Positions 8,529 to 18,085 are shown, counted from the stretch's first letter. The stretch: 64,000 nt of DNA from Palsa-1150 sp036490515 (GCA_036490515.1 DASXDU010000007.1:62001-126000); one strand, 5' to 3'. A program made the numbers and translations. Notes: generated by a model not told the origin, from the letters alone.

Positions 8529-9412
8529 GTTTGATAGGGTGTGGGGTCGGACACAAGCTCTTCAATCAGGCCGTGCCAGGGCGGGCATTCATACCCGATA
8601 GCGGCCCGCAGTTTCTCGCCACGCAGGCTGCGGTCGCAGACAACGGAGTCATCGGGGATAATCTCGAGTGACAGACGGTAGGCGTCGCGCAGCTTGCTCA
8701 ACAGATCGTATTTGGAGATCGGGGAGCTGGCGACCTGGTAAACGCCGCTCAGACCGTCGTGCTTGGAAAGGATGGTCGCGATGAGTGAAGCGAGGTGGTT
8801 GGTCGTGACGCCGCCGTAGATTGCCCGCGTGTAGCCGCGGATGGGGCCAGCGTGGGACCCCAGGAACCACTCCAAGAGCGAACGAAAGTGCGCCAACTCG
8901 CGACCAATCATCGAGGTGCGGAGAGTGAGCGCGTTGCGCTCGCCGGAACTGCCGATCTCCCCTAGGTACTTGCTCTTTCCGTAGAGGTCCTCTGCATCGG
9001 ATGGGTCAGCTTCGGAGTAGTGGCCCACGTTACCGCTGAACACACAGTCCGTGCTCAGGTGAATGACCCGGCCCGCCCATGAACCGCAGATCTCGACGAG
9101 CTGATGAGGTAGGAGAGCATTGATGGCGATCGAGAGGCGTGCGTTCGTGGCCTCTGGACGCTGCTTGACGACGCCGATGCAGTTCACGACGGCGGCCGGT
9201 CGCAAGCCGCGAAGGATCTCGGCGAGCCGAACGTAGTCGTCGGCCTCGACTCCCTCCAGGATGCCGTCGCCCTGGAGAAGCTCAACCCTACTGAGCGGAG
9301 AATCGGTGCGCGTGCCGTGGATGATTCCGTGAACATCGTGATGCTGGAGACGAAGGGTCTGGAGGACCTTGTGGCCAAGCATTCCGCTTGCGCCGAGGAC
9401 GAGGATCTTCAT
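8513..9412 (-). CDS. wbvR: RmlD-like NAD(P)-dependent sugar reductase (WbvR-like)
   Basis: A 299-residue RmlD-superfamily reductase. It begins MKILVLGASGMLGHKV, has VVNCIGVVKQ and HLSTDCVFSG, and the active-site pair in DLYGKSKYLGE (YxxxK). It is the first gene of the trio. The reductase of the L-FucNAc route (WbjC/CapF) is a longer fusion with a C-terminal cupin, and none is present here. A short RmlD-like reductase between a CapE-like dehydratase and a WecB-like epimerase is instead the WbvB-WbvR-WbvD arrangement described for UDP-L-QuiNAc (by way of UDP-L-RhaNAc). The gene diverges from the glycosyltransferase at 9857 across 444 non-coding bases. Confidence 0.82.
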   Translation of the reverse strand: MKILVLGASGMLGHKVLQTLRLQHHDVHGIIHGTRTDSPLSRVELLQGDGILEGVEADDYVRLAEILRGLRPAAVVNCIGVVKQRPEATNARLSIAINALLPHQLVEICGSWAGRVIHLSTDCVFSGNVGHYSEADPSDAEDLYGKSKYLGEIGSSGERNALTLRTSMIGRELAHFRSLLEWFLGSHAGPIRGYTRAIYGGVTTNHLASLIATILSKHDGLSGVYQVASSPISKYDLLSKLRDAYRLSLEIIPDDSVVCDRSLRGEKLRAAIGYECPPWHGLIEELVSDPTPYQTWRTR

Positions 9413-9856
9413 GGCTGGTTGTGCGTGCTACAGAGCGCGTCGAGCGCTCGCGCGTGACGGGTCGCCGATCGATGCTGGGATGGTGTGTGAGTCCGCAAGG
9501 GGATCCGGGGGGCGAAGGCCTAACACTTGCGCAGGCGCAGGGCGAGGGAAGGAGGCGAGGGCGGCGCATGCCGCGTAGGCCGTGGAGTCACGTGACTGCG
9601 AGTCGACGCATAAGTGCCTGTAAACAATGAACATACGGCAGGAGTAGGCCTTGAAGGGCGGTCGCCTGCGCGTCCCATGAAGCTCGGTGACACGCATGAA
9701 TCCAGGTGAAGAAGTGCGCGAAAGCATTCAGCGGGGTTGCGCGGTACCGCCGGTGGGCCCGCATGGGCATCGGCCGGGGCGCAAGCGCATCGTCGGATTC
9801 CGCGCGCCTTTGCCGAGGCTGGGCGCCGGTGTGCCTTCACGGCTGTGGTCGGTGCC
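9413..9856. promoter_or_regulatory. Divergent intergenic region with two perfect palindromes
   Basis: These 444 bases separate the wbvR-like gene from the glycosyltransferase at 9857 and hold no convincing gene. They contain the perfect palindromes CGAGCGCTCG (9441-9450) and AGTCACGTGACT (9586-9597). A locally AT-richer stretch with CTGTAAACAATGAACATA follows near 9618-9635 and could hold a promoter. No clear -35/-10 pair was recognised. The small open frames here lack a ribosome-binding site and family resemblance. Confidence 0.35.
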
Positions 9857-10894
9857 ATGAAGGTCATGATCGTCAACGAGTTTGCGTTCGACCACTATGC
9901 CGCAAGTCTTTGTCGCGCCCTCCGCGCTATCGGCATCGCCGTCGAGGAACTCGCGGTCGGACCACGAAGATTTCTAGATGTCGTCCGAAGGGCTCAGATG
10001 AAATACGTGCGTGGGCCCGAGGTGTGGGCAGCAAACGCTCGACTCGTCGCGGCTTGCGCTCGAAAGCGGCCGCGGGCGGTACTCCTCTGGACCGTTCCAT
10101 GGGTGTACCCGTCGACCATCCGAGCTATTCGGGCGATGGGGGCGCGCGTCGCCATTTACAACAACGACGATCCCTTTGGTCCCGACCGCGATTGGCCCAT
10201 GTGGAGGGCCTTCCGCCGTTCGATTCCCGAGGTCGACCTATGCTTCGCCTACCGAACCGTCAACATCGACGAGTATAGCGCCGCTGGCGCCAGGAAGGTT
10301 CGCCTGCTTCGCTCCTGGTTCGATCCCAAGCGCGACCGACCGGTTCCGCCCACGAGCGACGACCAGGACCGGTTCGGATCCGATGTAACTTTTGCGGGTC
10401 ATTATGAAGAGGATGGGCGGGAGCGATGCGTCGAGGCGCTCATCCGCGCCGGGCTGCGCGTGCGAATCTTCGGCGACCCAAAGTTGTGGGCGCCCGTCGT
10501 TCGACGGATGTCGTGGTCCACGATCCCCCCGGTTCGCATGGCCGGGGGCGACGAGTACGCTCGTGTGCTTTCCTGCTGCAAGCTGGCGCTGGTATTTCTC
10601 TCCGCACGAAATCGCGATGACTACACTCGCCGATGTTTCGAAATACCAGCCATTGGGGCGGCGATGCTCGCTCCCCGCACCGATACGTTGATGGCGATGT
10701 TCCGCGAGAACCAGGAGGCCATTTTCTACTCCACTCCGAGCGAGCTGGCGGAGAGGGCGAGGTATTTTGCGTCACACGACGTCGAACGGACCCGACTGGC
10801 GGAGGCCGGACACGCTCGATGCCTGCGCGACGGCCATGATGTCATCTCCAGGGCACGGGGCCTCGTGTCGGACCTCGAGTCTGTCTTGACTTGA
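9857..10894 (+). CDS. CgeB-like glycosyltransferase
   Basis: A 345-residue protein that starts MKVMIVNEFAFDHYA. It has the CgeB/Glyco_trans_1_2 layout: a divergent N-terminal Rossmann half (VLLWTVPWVYPSTI, YNNDDPFGPDRDWPMWR) and a C-terminal half with DVTFAGHYEEDGRERCVEAL and YTRRCFEIPAIGAAMLAPRTDTLMAMF. The FEIPA(I/C)GA stretch is the family's donor-binding loop. The frame is open to 9737, but the extra 40 residues are Ala/Arg-rich and unlike the family, so the ATG at 9857 is preferred. It probably adds one sugar of the repeat unit. It is followed 39 bases later by the secreted beta-helix gene. A related protein is encoded at 31195. Confidence 0.75.
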   Translation: MKVMIVNEFAFDHYAASLCRALRAIGIAVEELAVGPRRFLDVVRRAQMKYVRGPEVWAANARLVAACARKRPRAVLLWTVPWVYPSTIRAIRAMGARVAIYNNDDPFGPDRDWPMWRAFRRSIPEVDLCFAYRTVNIDEYSAAGARKVRLLRSWFDPKRDRPVPPTSDDQDRFGSDVTFAGHYEEDGRERCVEALIRAGLRVRIFGDPKLWAPVVRRMSWSTIPPVRMAGGDEYARVLSCCKLALVFLSARNRDDYTRRCFEIPAIGAAMLAPRTDTLMAMFRENQEAIFYSTPSELAERARYFASHDVERTRLAEAGHARCLRDGHDVISRARGLVSDLESVLT

Positions 10895-10933
10895 CGAGCC
10901 GCCGTCCATCGATCGACTGACGGGAGATGCGAG

Positions 10934-12742
10934 ATGAAGATCAAGATGGTCGTCGTCGATCTGGAGCTTCCTCCGAACCTGAGGCGATGGGCGGCCCGCT
11001 TGACGGCTCCCGCTGCAATGTTGGCGGTTGCAACCGTGACCTTGGCCGCCAACCCCCCAGCGAGTCATGTGGCGGCCGTTCGGCCCTCATTCTTCCATGT
11101 CGACGACTTCGGTGCGAAGGTAGACGGACAGACCGTAACTGACGCGAGTATGGCGGCCGGCTCGAGGGCGTTGAGCAGCGCTGCGGCAAGATGGGCCCGG
11201 AGCGACGTTGGCAAACTGATGATCGTGCAGGGCGCGGGGCCCCACGGCTCCGCCCTGGCGACCACCATCACGGCCGTTCTGGGCCCGGGAGCGTGCCAGC
11301 TAGCCGAGGCATCCAGCACGGGCGTTGGCGCTGCCCGGATCGACTGGGGAAGTGACGACCGTGCGGCTATCGATGCGGCCATCGCCGCAGCATCTGCCGC
11401 GAATCGCGTAACATCCACCGTGCAGCTCGGTTCTGGGACATCGATAGTCTCCGCCCCGATCGCAATCGACCTCGGAGCAGGAGCGGCCGGCATCACCTTG
11501 CGAGGAGTGGGATACAACTTTCAGGGAAGCCACAACTATTCGCGCATTGCATCTGGGGCACCCATGAGTGCAACCGTCGTCGTGAAAACGTTGGGCTTGC
11601 ACATGAGTGACCTGTGGATCGACGGCAACGACTTGGCGAACAACAGTCTCGTCGTCGGCTACCTTACCAGCGACCTCGATGCCGAGCGCATAAGCGTGTC
11701 GGGCGCCGTCCCCGACACGGGGAGCGAGGTATTCATTCCTGGGACGCTCGAGGTCGACAACGTTTCATTCCGGCGTTTCAAGCTCTACCACGACCCGCGC
11801 TCTCTAGGCGCTCATGAGAAGAGTCTCGCTAATTTTCGGATTGCCAATTCCAACGCGTTCAACGTCAATCTCGAGCACGGCGAGATGTGGGACGGTGCGT
11901 ACGGTGCGATGCTCATCGCCGGCGGTGCGAACATCAAGCACTGCCAGATCTTCGGCAACTCGCGGGCGATGATCCGATACGAATCGATTCAGGCATCCAG
12001 CTTCGACGACATATACACCGAGCGTCAAGACGGCATCCCATTCCTCTCGGAAGGCAATGGCACAGCGACCAACGTAGATGCGCCCGTCCTGGTAAAAGAC
12101 TGCATCATCAACTCACGTTCCGACATCGACGCCAATTGCAAGCAGCCGCTCATTCTCGACGGCAACCGACTGGGTGGTAGCGTCAATATTGTCCCCGCCG
12201 AAGCACCTCCTGGCGGTAGTGGTCGACTAGGGATATTTCACGTCATCGATCGTGCGACGAGCTTCGCAGTGGCGGGCGGGGGGTTCACGGGAGATCTGGC
12301 CATGCTCGAACAGGTCGGTACGACTGTCGCGGGACGCACCGACCCGAAGTATGGGTACTTCATCACATCACCCGAACAGTCTGCGAACTCGTCGCTCCTG
12401 ACACGTGTCGCACGCTCGCTTCAGGGGTCTGAGACAATCTCACCGCGCATCGTGGAGGGTTCGAGCAAGCCAGTCACCTACGAGGTAGACGCCGGCGGCC
12501 CGGACGCATGGGTCGTCAGCCGCGCGCCCGCGGGCGCGAGGATCGTGCTTCCGCTTCCCTCAGTCGGCCGTGTCCTGCGAATCACGGACGGAACGGGCGC
12601 TGCGGCTGCACGTGCGGCGATCGTGGTGGTACCGCACGGACGCGAGCGGATCGACGGTACTTCGTCGTACACGCTGTCGACCAACTGGGGGAGTGTCACG
12701 CTTTTCTGTGCAGACGGCTCCGATTGGGTCGCTTCGAAATAG
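10934..12742 (+). CDS. Secreted right-handed beta-helix protein with tailspike-like C-terminus
   Basis: A 602-residue exported protein. A Sec-type signal lies near residues 22-46 (LTAPAAMLAVATVTLAANPPASHVAA). Then comes the DDFGAKVDG entry motif of Pectate_lyase_3/GH28-like beta-helices, a stretch of short hydrophobic rungs with Asn, Gly and Asp turns (about 150-450), and a terminal domain (RVLRITDGTGAAAARAAIVVVP, YTLSTNWGSVTLFCADGSDW) like those capping phage tailspikes and fibres. Such proteins bind or cleave polysaccharides. Within this locus it may process or anchor the exported polymer; no catalytic residues could be assigned. It shares an N-terminal module with the lipoprotein at 23666. 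The next gene, asnB, follows after 18 bases. Confidence 0.7.
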   Translation: MKIKMVVVDLELPPNLRRWAARLTAPAAMLAVATVTLAANPPASHVAAVRPSFFHVDDFGAKVDGQTVTDASMAAGSRALSSAAARWARSDVGKLMIVQGAGPHGSALATTITAVLGPGACQLAEASSTGVGAARIDWGSDDRAAIDAAIAAASAANRVTSTVQLGSGTSIVSAPIAIDLGAGAAGITLRGVGYNFQGSHNYSRIASGAPMSATVVVKTLGLHMSDLWIDGNDLANNSLVVGYLTSDLDAERISVSGAVPDTGSEVFIPGTLEVDNVSFRRFKLYHDPRSLGAHEKSLANFRIANSNAFNVNLEHGEMWDGAYGAMLIAGGANIKHCQIFGNSRAMIRYESIQASSFDDIYTERQDGIPFLSEGNGTATNVDAPVLVKDCIINSRSDIDANCKQPLILDGNRLGGSVNIVPAEAPPGGSGRLGIFHVIDRATSFAVAGGGFTGDLAMLEQVGTTVAGRTDPKYGYFITSPEQSANSSLLTRVARSLQGSETISPRIVEGSSKPVTYEVDAGGPDAWVVSRAPAGARIVLPLPSVGRVLRITDGTGAAAARAAIVVVPHGRERIDGTSSYTLSTNWGSVTLFCADGSDWVASK

Positions 12743-12760
12743 ACGAAAGGTGAGTCCTGA

Positions 12761-14626
12761 ATGTGCGGTATTGCCGGCTGGGTGCACCCGCGGGCTTCGA
12801 GGGAGACGGTGGCGTCGACTCTGAACCGCATGATTCCAGGCATTCGTTCTCGTGGACCGGACGGTACGGGCATGCTCGCCGAACATGGCGTCGGTCTCCT
12901 CCACACGCGTCTGGCCATCATCGATCTGATCACCGGAGATCAGCCGTTATGGAACGAGACACGTACGGTAGCGTGCATTTTGAATGGGGAGATTTATAAT
13001 TATCGTGAGCTCACGAAGGAGCTCCGATCCCGGCACTCCTTCGCGACACGGTCCGATACCGAGGTCATCGTTCACCTCTATGAGGAGCTTGGCGACGACT
13101 GCCTACACGAATTACGAGGGATGTATGCTCTCGCAATTTGGGATGCGCCGCGGAGGCGCTTGTTGGTGGCTCGGGATCGGCTAGGTATCAAGCCACTCTA
13201 CACAGCGCGGCTCGACAGCGGCTTCGCCTTTGCGTCGAGCATCGAATCACTGCTGGCCGGCGGGGCGTCGCGGGACCCCGACAGCGCAGCGTTGACTCAG
13301 TTCCTCCAGTTCCAGAAGGTGCCCGAGCCAAGGACGGCGTATCGGGAGGTTGCCACGCTGCCACCGGCCCACTACGTCAGCGTCGACGTCGGGACCGGTC
13401 GGGTGGAACGGCGTCGGTTCTACCGCCACGTCGCGCCAACAAGCGGAGACCATCGCGAGGAGGCAGTGTGCTCCGCACGGGCGGCGTTCGAGCGTTCTGT
13501 CTCCACGCATCTCGTGGCCGACGTGGAGGTCGCGGCGTTTCTGTCTGGCGGAGTCGACTCGAGCTTGGTCGTGGCACAGGCCCAGCGCCTGTCGTCGCGT
13601 CCGCTGCGAACGTATTGCGTGAGCTTTCGGGATGCGGTTGGGTACGACGAGTCGGACCACGCCGCCAGAGTCGCGCGGGCGATTGGCACGTGCCACGAGA
13701 CGATTGACGTGTCCATGGCGCCAGCGGACGTCATGCGGACGGTGCTCGATGCCGCACAACAGCCTTTCGCGGTGGCCTCCTTCGTTCCCCTCTTGCTCCT
13801 CTGTCGAGAGGCTGCGAGGCACGTCAAAGTGGTTCTCACGGGTGATGGCGGCGACGAGGTCGACTTCGGCTATCCGTGGTACCGATGGATGGTCGGCGCC
13901 TCGCGCCTGCCCGGGGGGGTGCGGCGGGCGCGATCGAGTCCGTGGATTCGCAGGCTGGAGATGGGCGCAGCGTCGCGCGAGTTGGATCGGATGCGGCGAG
14001 TGCTGAAGTTTATTCGCGGCGCGCTATCGACGGGCGCCGCCAGCTCGGATGCATGGCGTTACGAGCTGACGGGTCCTGATGCGCTGGCTCTGCTTCGACC
14101 GGAGCACCGTCCTCCGGCCCTACCACCCTCTCCCTATGAGGAGGCGTGGGACCGCTCCCTGGGCGACGTCGCAGCAATGCGAAAAGCAGACCTCGACGTT
14201 CTTTTGCGCGACGAGATGCTCCCCAAGCTCGATCGCAGCGGCATGGCATTTGGGCTCGAGGGGCGTGTCCCACTGCTTGACGACGACTTCGTAGAAGCGA
14301 TGCTGGCGGTCCCGGTGAGTGCGCACCTTCCCGACAGGAAAGGCAAGGCGGTACTACGGGCCTGGGCGCGCGAGATGGTTCCCGGGATCGACCTGGATCG
14401 ACCCAAGCATGGGTTCGATGTCCCCGTCCGAGCATGGCTCCTCGACGGGTTGCGCGAGGACGTGAGGCGCCTCGTGCTCGACGATAGGCAGCAACGCCTC
14501 ACGGACCCCGTCGTAGCCAGGGGTCTGTGGCATCAGGTTGAACGGGGGGGGGCCGGGGCAGCGCACGCGTTCTTTGCCGTTCTGATGGCTGAGACATGGT
14601 TTGCGGAGAGGGTGCTGCAGCACTGA
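12761..14626 (+). CDS. asnB: Asparagine synthetase B-type glutamine amidotransferase (second copy)
   Basis: A 621-residue class II amidotransferase. It has MCGIAGW with catalytic Cys2, RGPDGTG (31-37), NGEIYNY (75-81), the ATP PPi-loop SGGVDSS (262-268) and LTGDGGDEVDFGY, with the conserved C-terminal DLDVLLRDEMLPKLDR and GLEGRVPLLDDDFVE segments. A GAAAGGTGAG stretch precedes the start by about eight bases. It follows the beta-helix gene closely on the same strand and converges with a lipoprotein gene. With the copy at 1179 it gives two apparently complete enzymes in one sugar locus. That favours amidation of different sugars or wall components over ordinary Asn synthesis, although the acceptor is unknown. 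Confidence 0.9.
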   Translation: MCGIAGWVHPRASRETVASTLNRMIPGIRSRGPDGTGMLAEHGVGLLHTRLAIIDLITGDQPLWNETRTVACILNGEIYNYRELTKELRSRHSFATRSDTEVIVHLYEELGDDCLHELRGMYALAIWDAPRRRLLVARDRLGIKPLYTARLDSGFAFASSIESLLAGGASRDPDSAALTQFLQFQKVPEPRTAYREVATLPPAHYVSVDVGTGRVERRRFYRHVAPTSGDHREEAVCSARAAFERSVSTHLVADVEVAAFLSGGVDSSLVVAQAQRLSSRPLRTYCVSFRDAVGYDESDHAARVARAIGTCHETIDVSMAPADVMRTVLDAAQQPFAVASFVPLLLLCREAARHVKVVLTGDGGDEVDFGYPWYRWMVGASRLPGGVRRARSSPWIRRLEMGAASRELDRMRRVLKFIRGALSTGAASSDAWRYELTGPDALALLRPEHRPPALPPSPYEEAWDRSLGDVAAMRKADLDVLLRDEMLPKLDRSGMAFGLEGRVPLLDDDFVEAMLAVPVSAHLPDRKGKAVLRAWAREMVPGIDLDRPKHGFDVPVRAWLLDGLREDVRRLVLDDRQQRLTDPVVARGLWHQVERGGAGAAHAFFAVLMAETWFAERVLQH

Positions 14627-14638
14627 ACAACGCAGGCC

Positions 14639-16735
14639 TCAAAGGGCATGGCTGTAGACGCCCCCACCGGAACCCACGAGCAGCTGCCGCTGCGTGCCGG
14701 TCCCACCGATCACAAGTGCAGTCGCAACGGGTCCCGGCAAGCAACCGTCGTCGAGTTGCGCCCAGGGGGCCGTGCCGCGTTGCACGTAGACGGCCTGGCC
14801 ACTCACGACGTAGAGATCGCCCGCGTTGCCGTCCGAGACCAAGGCTCCTACGTCCTGCGAGGGGAGACCGGTACTGTCGTCTTCCCAGGTCGTGCCGCCA
14901 TCCGTGCTGCGCTCGATTCCCTCTCCTTCGACGCATGCGTATAGCATCGGAGTTGGCCCGGCGGTGAGGACCAGGCAGCTGATTGATCCGCTCGGTGCGA
15001 GGATGTTCGTCCATGAGCCCGCGCCGTCCGTGCTCTTGTAGACGCCTTGGCCACTCGTGCCGATGTAGATGGTTTGCGGCGCGCTTGGGTCGACGACCAG
15101 GGATCCTACGTCGATGTCCGTCCCTACCGGCGTCTGCCAAGGGGTGATCGTCCCGTTCGAGGTAGCCCACGTCAGCGCGCCGTCGAGCGACTTGTAGACG
15201 CCAGCTACTTGCGTGCCGACGTATACCGTCTTCGGATCTGTGGGGTCGAAGCCCGCGGCGAAGGCGTTGGTCTGGATGGGCGTCGCAGTGAACGACGCGC
15301 CCGCGTTCGTCGACTCGTACAACGTACTCCACGTCCCAACGAGAACGCGACCCGCGGTATAGGGGTCCACCATCGTGGTGAACACGAAGTCTGCAGGGAT
15401 GTTGTTCACGGGAATTCGTGACCATGGTGCATTCGCAGATCGAAGCCAGGTGCCCGAGCCCCATGTCGATAGCCAAATGCTCGAAGGATCGAGCGGCGAC
15501 GAGGCGAGTCCACGGATCTCTAGATTGAGCAAGCCCGCTGCGAGCGCCCAGCTTGTGCCCGCGTCCGCCGAGCGGAAGACTCCGCCGTGGCTTCCAAGCA
15601 AGAGGCCCCCGGGCTGTTGGGGGTCGACGACTAGCTGATCCATCAACGTGCCTAGCGGAGAGAGCTCGAGCCCCGTCACGAGTGGCGCGCCGAAGGTCGT
15701 GCCACCATCCACCGAGTGCATGGGCCCTTCGCCCGCGGCGAGGACGTAAAGGTCGTCGCATTGGCCGGCCGTAATCGCAACGTCGAGCACGTTGGCGCCT
15801 AGCGCCGTCGAGGTCCAGGTCTGGCCCCCGTCGGACGAGCGTGCGACTGCGGTTCCGGCCGTTGCATAGAGGACCTGAGAATTCGAGCTACACCGCTGGA
15901 TGTCGAAGACATAGTCGTTGGCCTGAAGGACGGAGCTCCAGCTGGCACCCCCGTCCGTGGTCTTCATGATCGTTCCACTTTGGGTCCAACCGCCAGATGC
16001 ATTGAGCGGAATCGCGATGGAAAGCGCCGAATCCGGGTTCGTGGGGTCGATGTCGATTGCCATGGTGTCGGAGTCGCTGGGATATCCGCCATTGATGGCG
16101 GACCAGCTCGCGCCGCCGTCATCCGAACGGAACACGCCCGCTGCGGTCACACCCGCATACGCGCGGAGGGCCGTTGATCTGTCGATTGCGATAGAGCGAA
16201 TGGCAAGCGCGTCGAGGGCGAGCTGGGTCCACGTCTGCCCAGCGTCGTGGGAGATCACGACGCCGATGGACGAGGCGGCGAGCAAGTCGCTGGCAGTGCC
16301 ACCAAGCGGGGCCAGCTTTCCGAGCTGGCCGCCCGAGAGCGCGCCGCGAGCATGCCAGCTCTGCCCCGAGTCGGTGCTCTGGTAGCACGTCGAGCCTCCG
16401 GCCGCGTAGACGACGCCTGCGGAGCGAGCATCGAAGAGCAGGGACGAGATCGGCGCGCCACTCAGCCCGTCGTTGTAAGGAGACCATGCGCACGTAGCGC
16501 TCTCGCCTTCGCTTGGGGCGTCCGTTTGGCTGCCACCCTCCGGCGCAGCTTCGGGCCCTCCGGCATCGAAGCAATGTCCCAAGCATTCGCCATCGCTGTT
16601 GCCGCCGTCGAAGGTGGCGGCGTCCGGTAGGCCCGAGTCCGGCGAAGCGCTTTCGTGTCCGCCCCCGCCGCAGCCTGCCCCGGCTCCCAAAGCAAGAAAC
16701 AGAAGCTGCCACATCCTTCGCATCGCGCGCCTCAT
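14639..16735 (-). CDS. Secreted lipoprotein with BNR/sortilin-like beta-propeller repeats
   Basis: A protein of about 698 residues. An Arg-rich start, a hydrophobic stretch (MWQLLFLALGAGAG) and Cys followed by Gly residues form a lipoprotein signal with a loose lipobox. A Ser/Asp/Gly linker with two Cys comes next. The remainder is at least ten BNR-type repeats (S-x-D-x-G-x-x-W), for example STDSGQSWHARG, SHDAGQTWTQLA, SDDGGASWSAIN and STDGGTTWEDDS, as in Ycf48/sortilin/photosystem-assembly propellers. These bind ligands at the cell surface; no enzyme motif is visible. The frame is open to 16783, but the ATG at 16735 gives a normal signal peptide. Its role in the polysaccharide locus is unknown. 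Confidence 0.75.
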   Translation of the reverse strand: MRRAMRRMWQLLFLALGAGAGCGGGGHESASPDSGLPDAATFDGGNSDGECLGHCFDAGGPEAAPEGGSQTDAPSEGESATCAWSPYNDGLSGAPISSLLFDARSAGVVYAAGGSTCYQSTDSGQSWHARGALSGGQLGKLAPLGGTASDLLAASSIGVVISHDAGQTWTQLALDALAIRSIAIDRSTALRAYAGVTAAGVFRSDDGGASWSAINGGYPSDSDTMAIDIDPTNPDSALSIAIPLNASGGWTQSGTIMKTTDGGASWSSVLQANDYVFDIQRCSSNSQVLYATAGTAVARSSDGGQTWTSTALGANVLDVAITAGQCDDLYVLAAGEGPMHSVDGGTTFGAPLVTGLELSPLGTLMDQLVVDPQQPGGLLLGSHGGVFRSADAGTSWALAAGLLNLEIRGLASSPLDPSSIWLSTWGSGTWLRSANAPWSRIPVNNIPADFVFTTMVDPYTAGRVLVGTWSTLYESTNAGASFTATPIQTNAFAAGFDPTDPKTVYVGTQVAGVYKSLDGALTWATSNGTITPWQTPVGTDIDVGSLVVDPSAPQTIYIGTSGQGVYKSTDGAGSWTNILAPSGSISCLVLTAGPTPMLYACVEGEGIERSTDGGTTWEDDSTGLPSQDVGALVSDGNAGDLYVVSGQAVYVQRGTAPWAQLDDGCLPGPVATALVIGGTGTQRQLLVGSGGGVYSHAL

Positions 16736-16914
16736 GGGTAAGACGACCCCTCTTCTCTTCCCAAACGCTGCGCGGACAGTCAAACGGCACGGGGGGTCGT
16801 CGTGTCGTCGTGGATCTCAACCCATGGTAACAACAGGCGGTTCGGCCACGAGTCACTTTCGCAGACGCTGCGCGAAAGCCCTCTCCAATCCGGCCACCCC
16901 GGCCGAGGTCGTCG

Positions 16915-18081
16915 CTACGGCGTCCGCCCATCGCCGGGGTTGACCGCGAACGCGGCATCGAGAGCGGCGGCGGTGAGGTTCGCGGTACGCTCCCATGAAA
17001 AGAGTGCCGCTCGAAGCCTCGCCTCGCGCGAGACGTCGGCTCGGAGCTGGAGGTCGAACGATGCCCGAACGATCGCAGGGGCAAGGTTTTCGGCCGATGG
17101 TGTAGGCACGAAAATGCCTGCGCCGCCGGCGAGCTCGCGAATGGTGGGAATGTCCGAATAGACCCCCACTCGACCAGCGCCGAGAGCTTCGAGCACGACG
17201 TTCGGGCAGTTCTCGTGCACCGAAGGGTAGAGAAAGGCATGCGCCTCGGCCATCAGGTCCATGACTTCCGAGTGACTTATCTGTCCGAGCAAGTGCGCCT
17301 GCCCGCGTAGCACCGCCGATTCCAGGAGATCGGTGCACGTTCGTTCGTACGACGCGTCTACTCGGCGTGCGGTACCGGCGGCGAGTAGAGGTGGAAGATC
17401 GGGTCGCTCGTCAGCGAGGCGAGCGTACGCTTGGAAGAGCTCCCTGGTGCGCCGATAGGCCGTAGGCTGCCCCACGTGAAGCAGATACGGCTGGCGACGC
17501 ACCGATTCGTGACGTCGTTCGCCGACAGGCGTTGAAGTCGGTGCAGGGCCCACGCCGTGCGGAATGACGGGAATACTATCCGGAGCGACCCGGGCGAGAC
17601 GCGCCAGACGCATCTGCGCATCCTTCGACACGGCGATCGTCTTGCGAGCGGTCCTTGCCCAGAGCATGAGGTTCCCCCGTAAGGCAAGGACGCGCATCAT
17701 GTCGGCGCGACTCACCTCCCACATGCGCATGGGGAGGAGAGGAATGATGTTTCGCGACATCCAGACGGTTCGGGGCGCAAGCGCAAGATTGGCAGGAGGG
17801 CCGAAGGGCGCCCACACGAGCAGGGACGGATCGGAGCGGAGCATCTGTGGAAGGCGTCCGAACTCCCAGCGTGCTCTGTGCAAGTAGGTGCTTCCAGAGA
17901 GTGGTCTCATCCAGGGCTCGCCCAGCGTTCCAAAGCTGGCTCTGAGAACCTCGGGAGACGCGTGAAGTTCGATGTTCCAGTCGGGCCGGAGAGTCATGAG
18001 GCGCGGAAGCACCTCCGAGAGGTGCGTGTACGACCCGCCTGAGCCCCGTGGCGCCGTGACGACGAGCCTTCGGTTGCTCAT
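16915..18081 (-). CDS. Family 4-type glycosyltransferase
   Basis: A 388-residue GT-B fold glycosyltransferase. The N-terminal acceptor half starts RRLVVTAPRGSGGSYTHL. A linker (SIPVIPHGVGP) precedes the Glycos_transf_1 half with PYLLHVGQPTAYRRTRELFQAYA, GQISHSEVMDLMAEAHAFLYPS and the donor-site motif ENCPNVVLEALGAG, matching the EX7E pattern of GT4 retaining enzymes. It is the last of a four-gene reverse-strand run (21420 to 16915), four bases after the preceding GT gene. It probably transfers one sugar from a nucleotide donor to the lipid-linked repeat unit at the inner face of the cytoplasmic membrane. Confidence 0.85.
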   Translation of the reverse strand: MSNRRLVVTAPRGSGGSYTHLSEVLPRLMTLRPDWNIELHASPEVLRASFGTLGEPWMRPLSGSTYLHRARWEFGRLPQMLRSDPSLLVWAPFGPPANLALAPRTVWMSRNIIPLLPMRMWEVSRADMMRVLALRGNLMLWARTARKTIAVSKDAQMRLARLARVAPDSIPVIPHGVGPAPTSTPVGERRHESVRRQPYLLHVGQPTAYRRTRELFQAYARLADERPDLPPLLAAGTARRVDASYERTCTDLLESAVLRGQAHLLGQISHSEVMDLMAEAHAFLYPSVHENCPNVVLEALGAGRVGVYSDIPTIRELAGGAGIFVPTPSAENLAPAIVRASFDLQLRADVSREARLRAALFSWERTANLTAAALDAAFAVNPGDGRTP

Positions 18082-18085
18082 GCGC

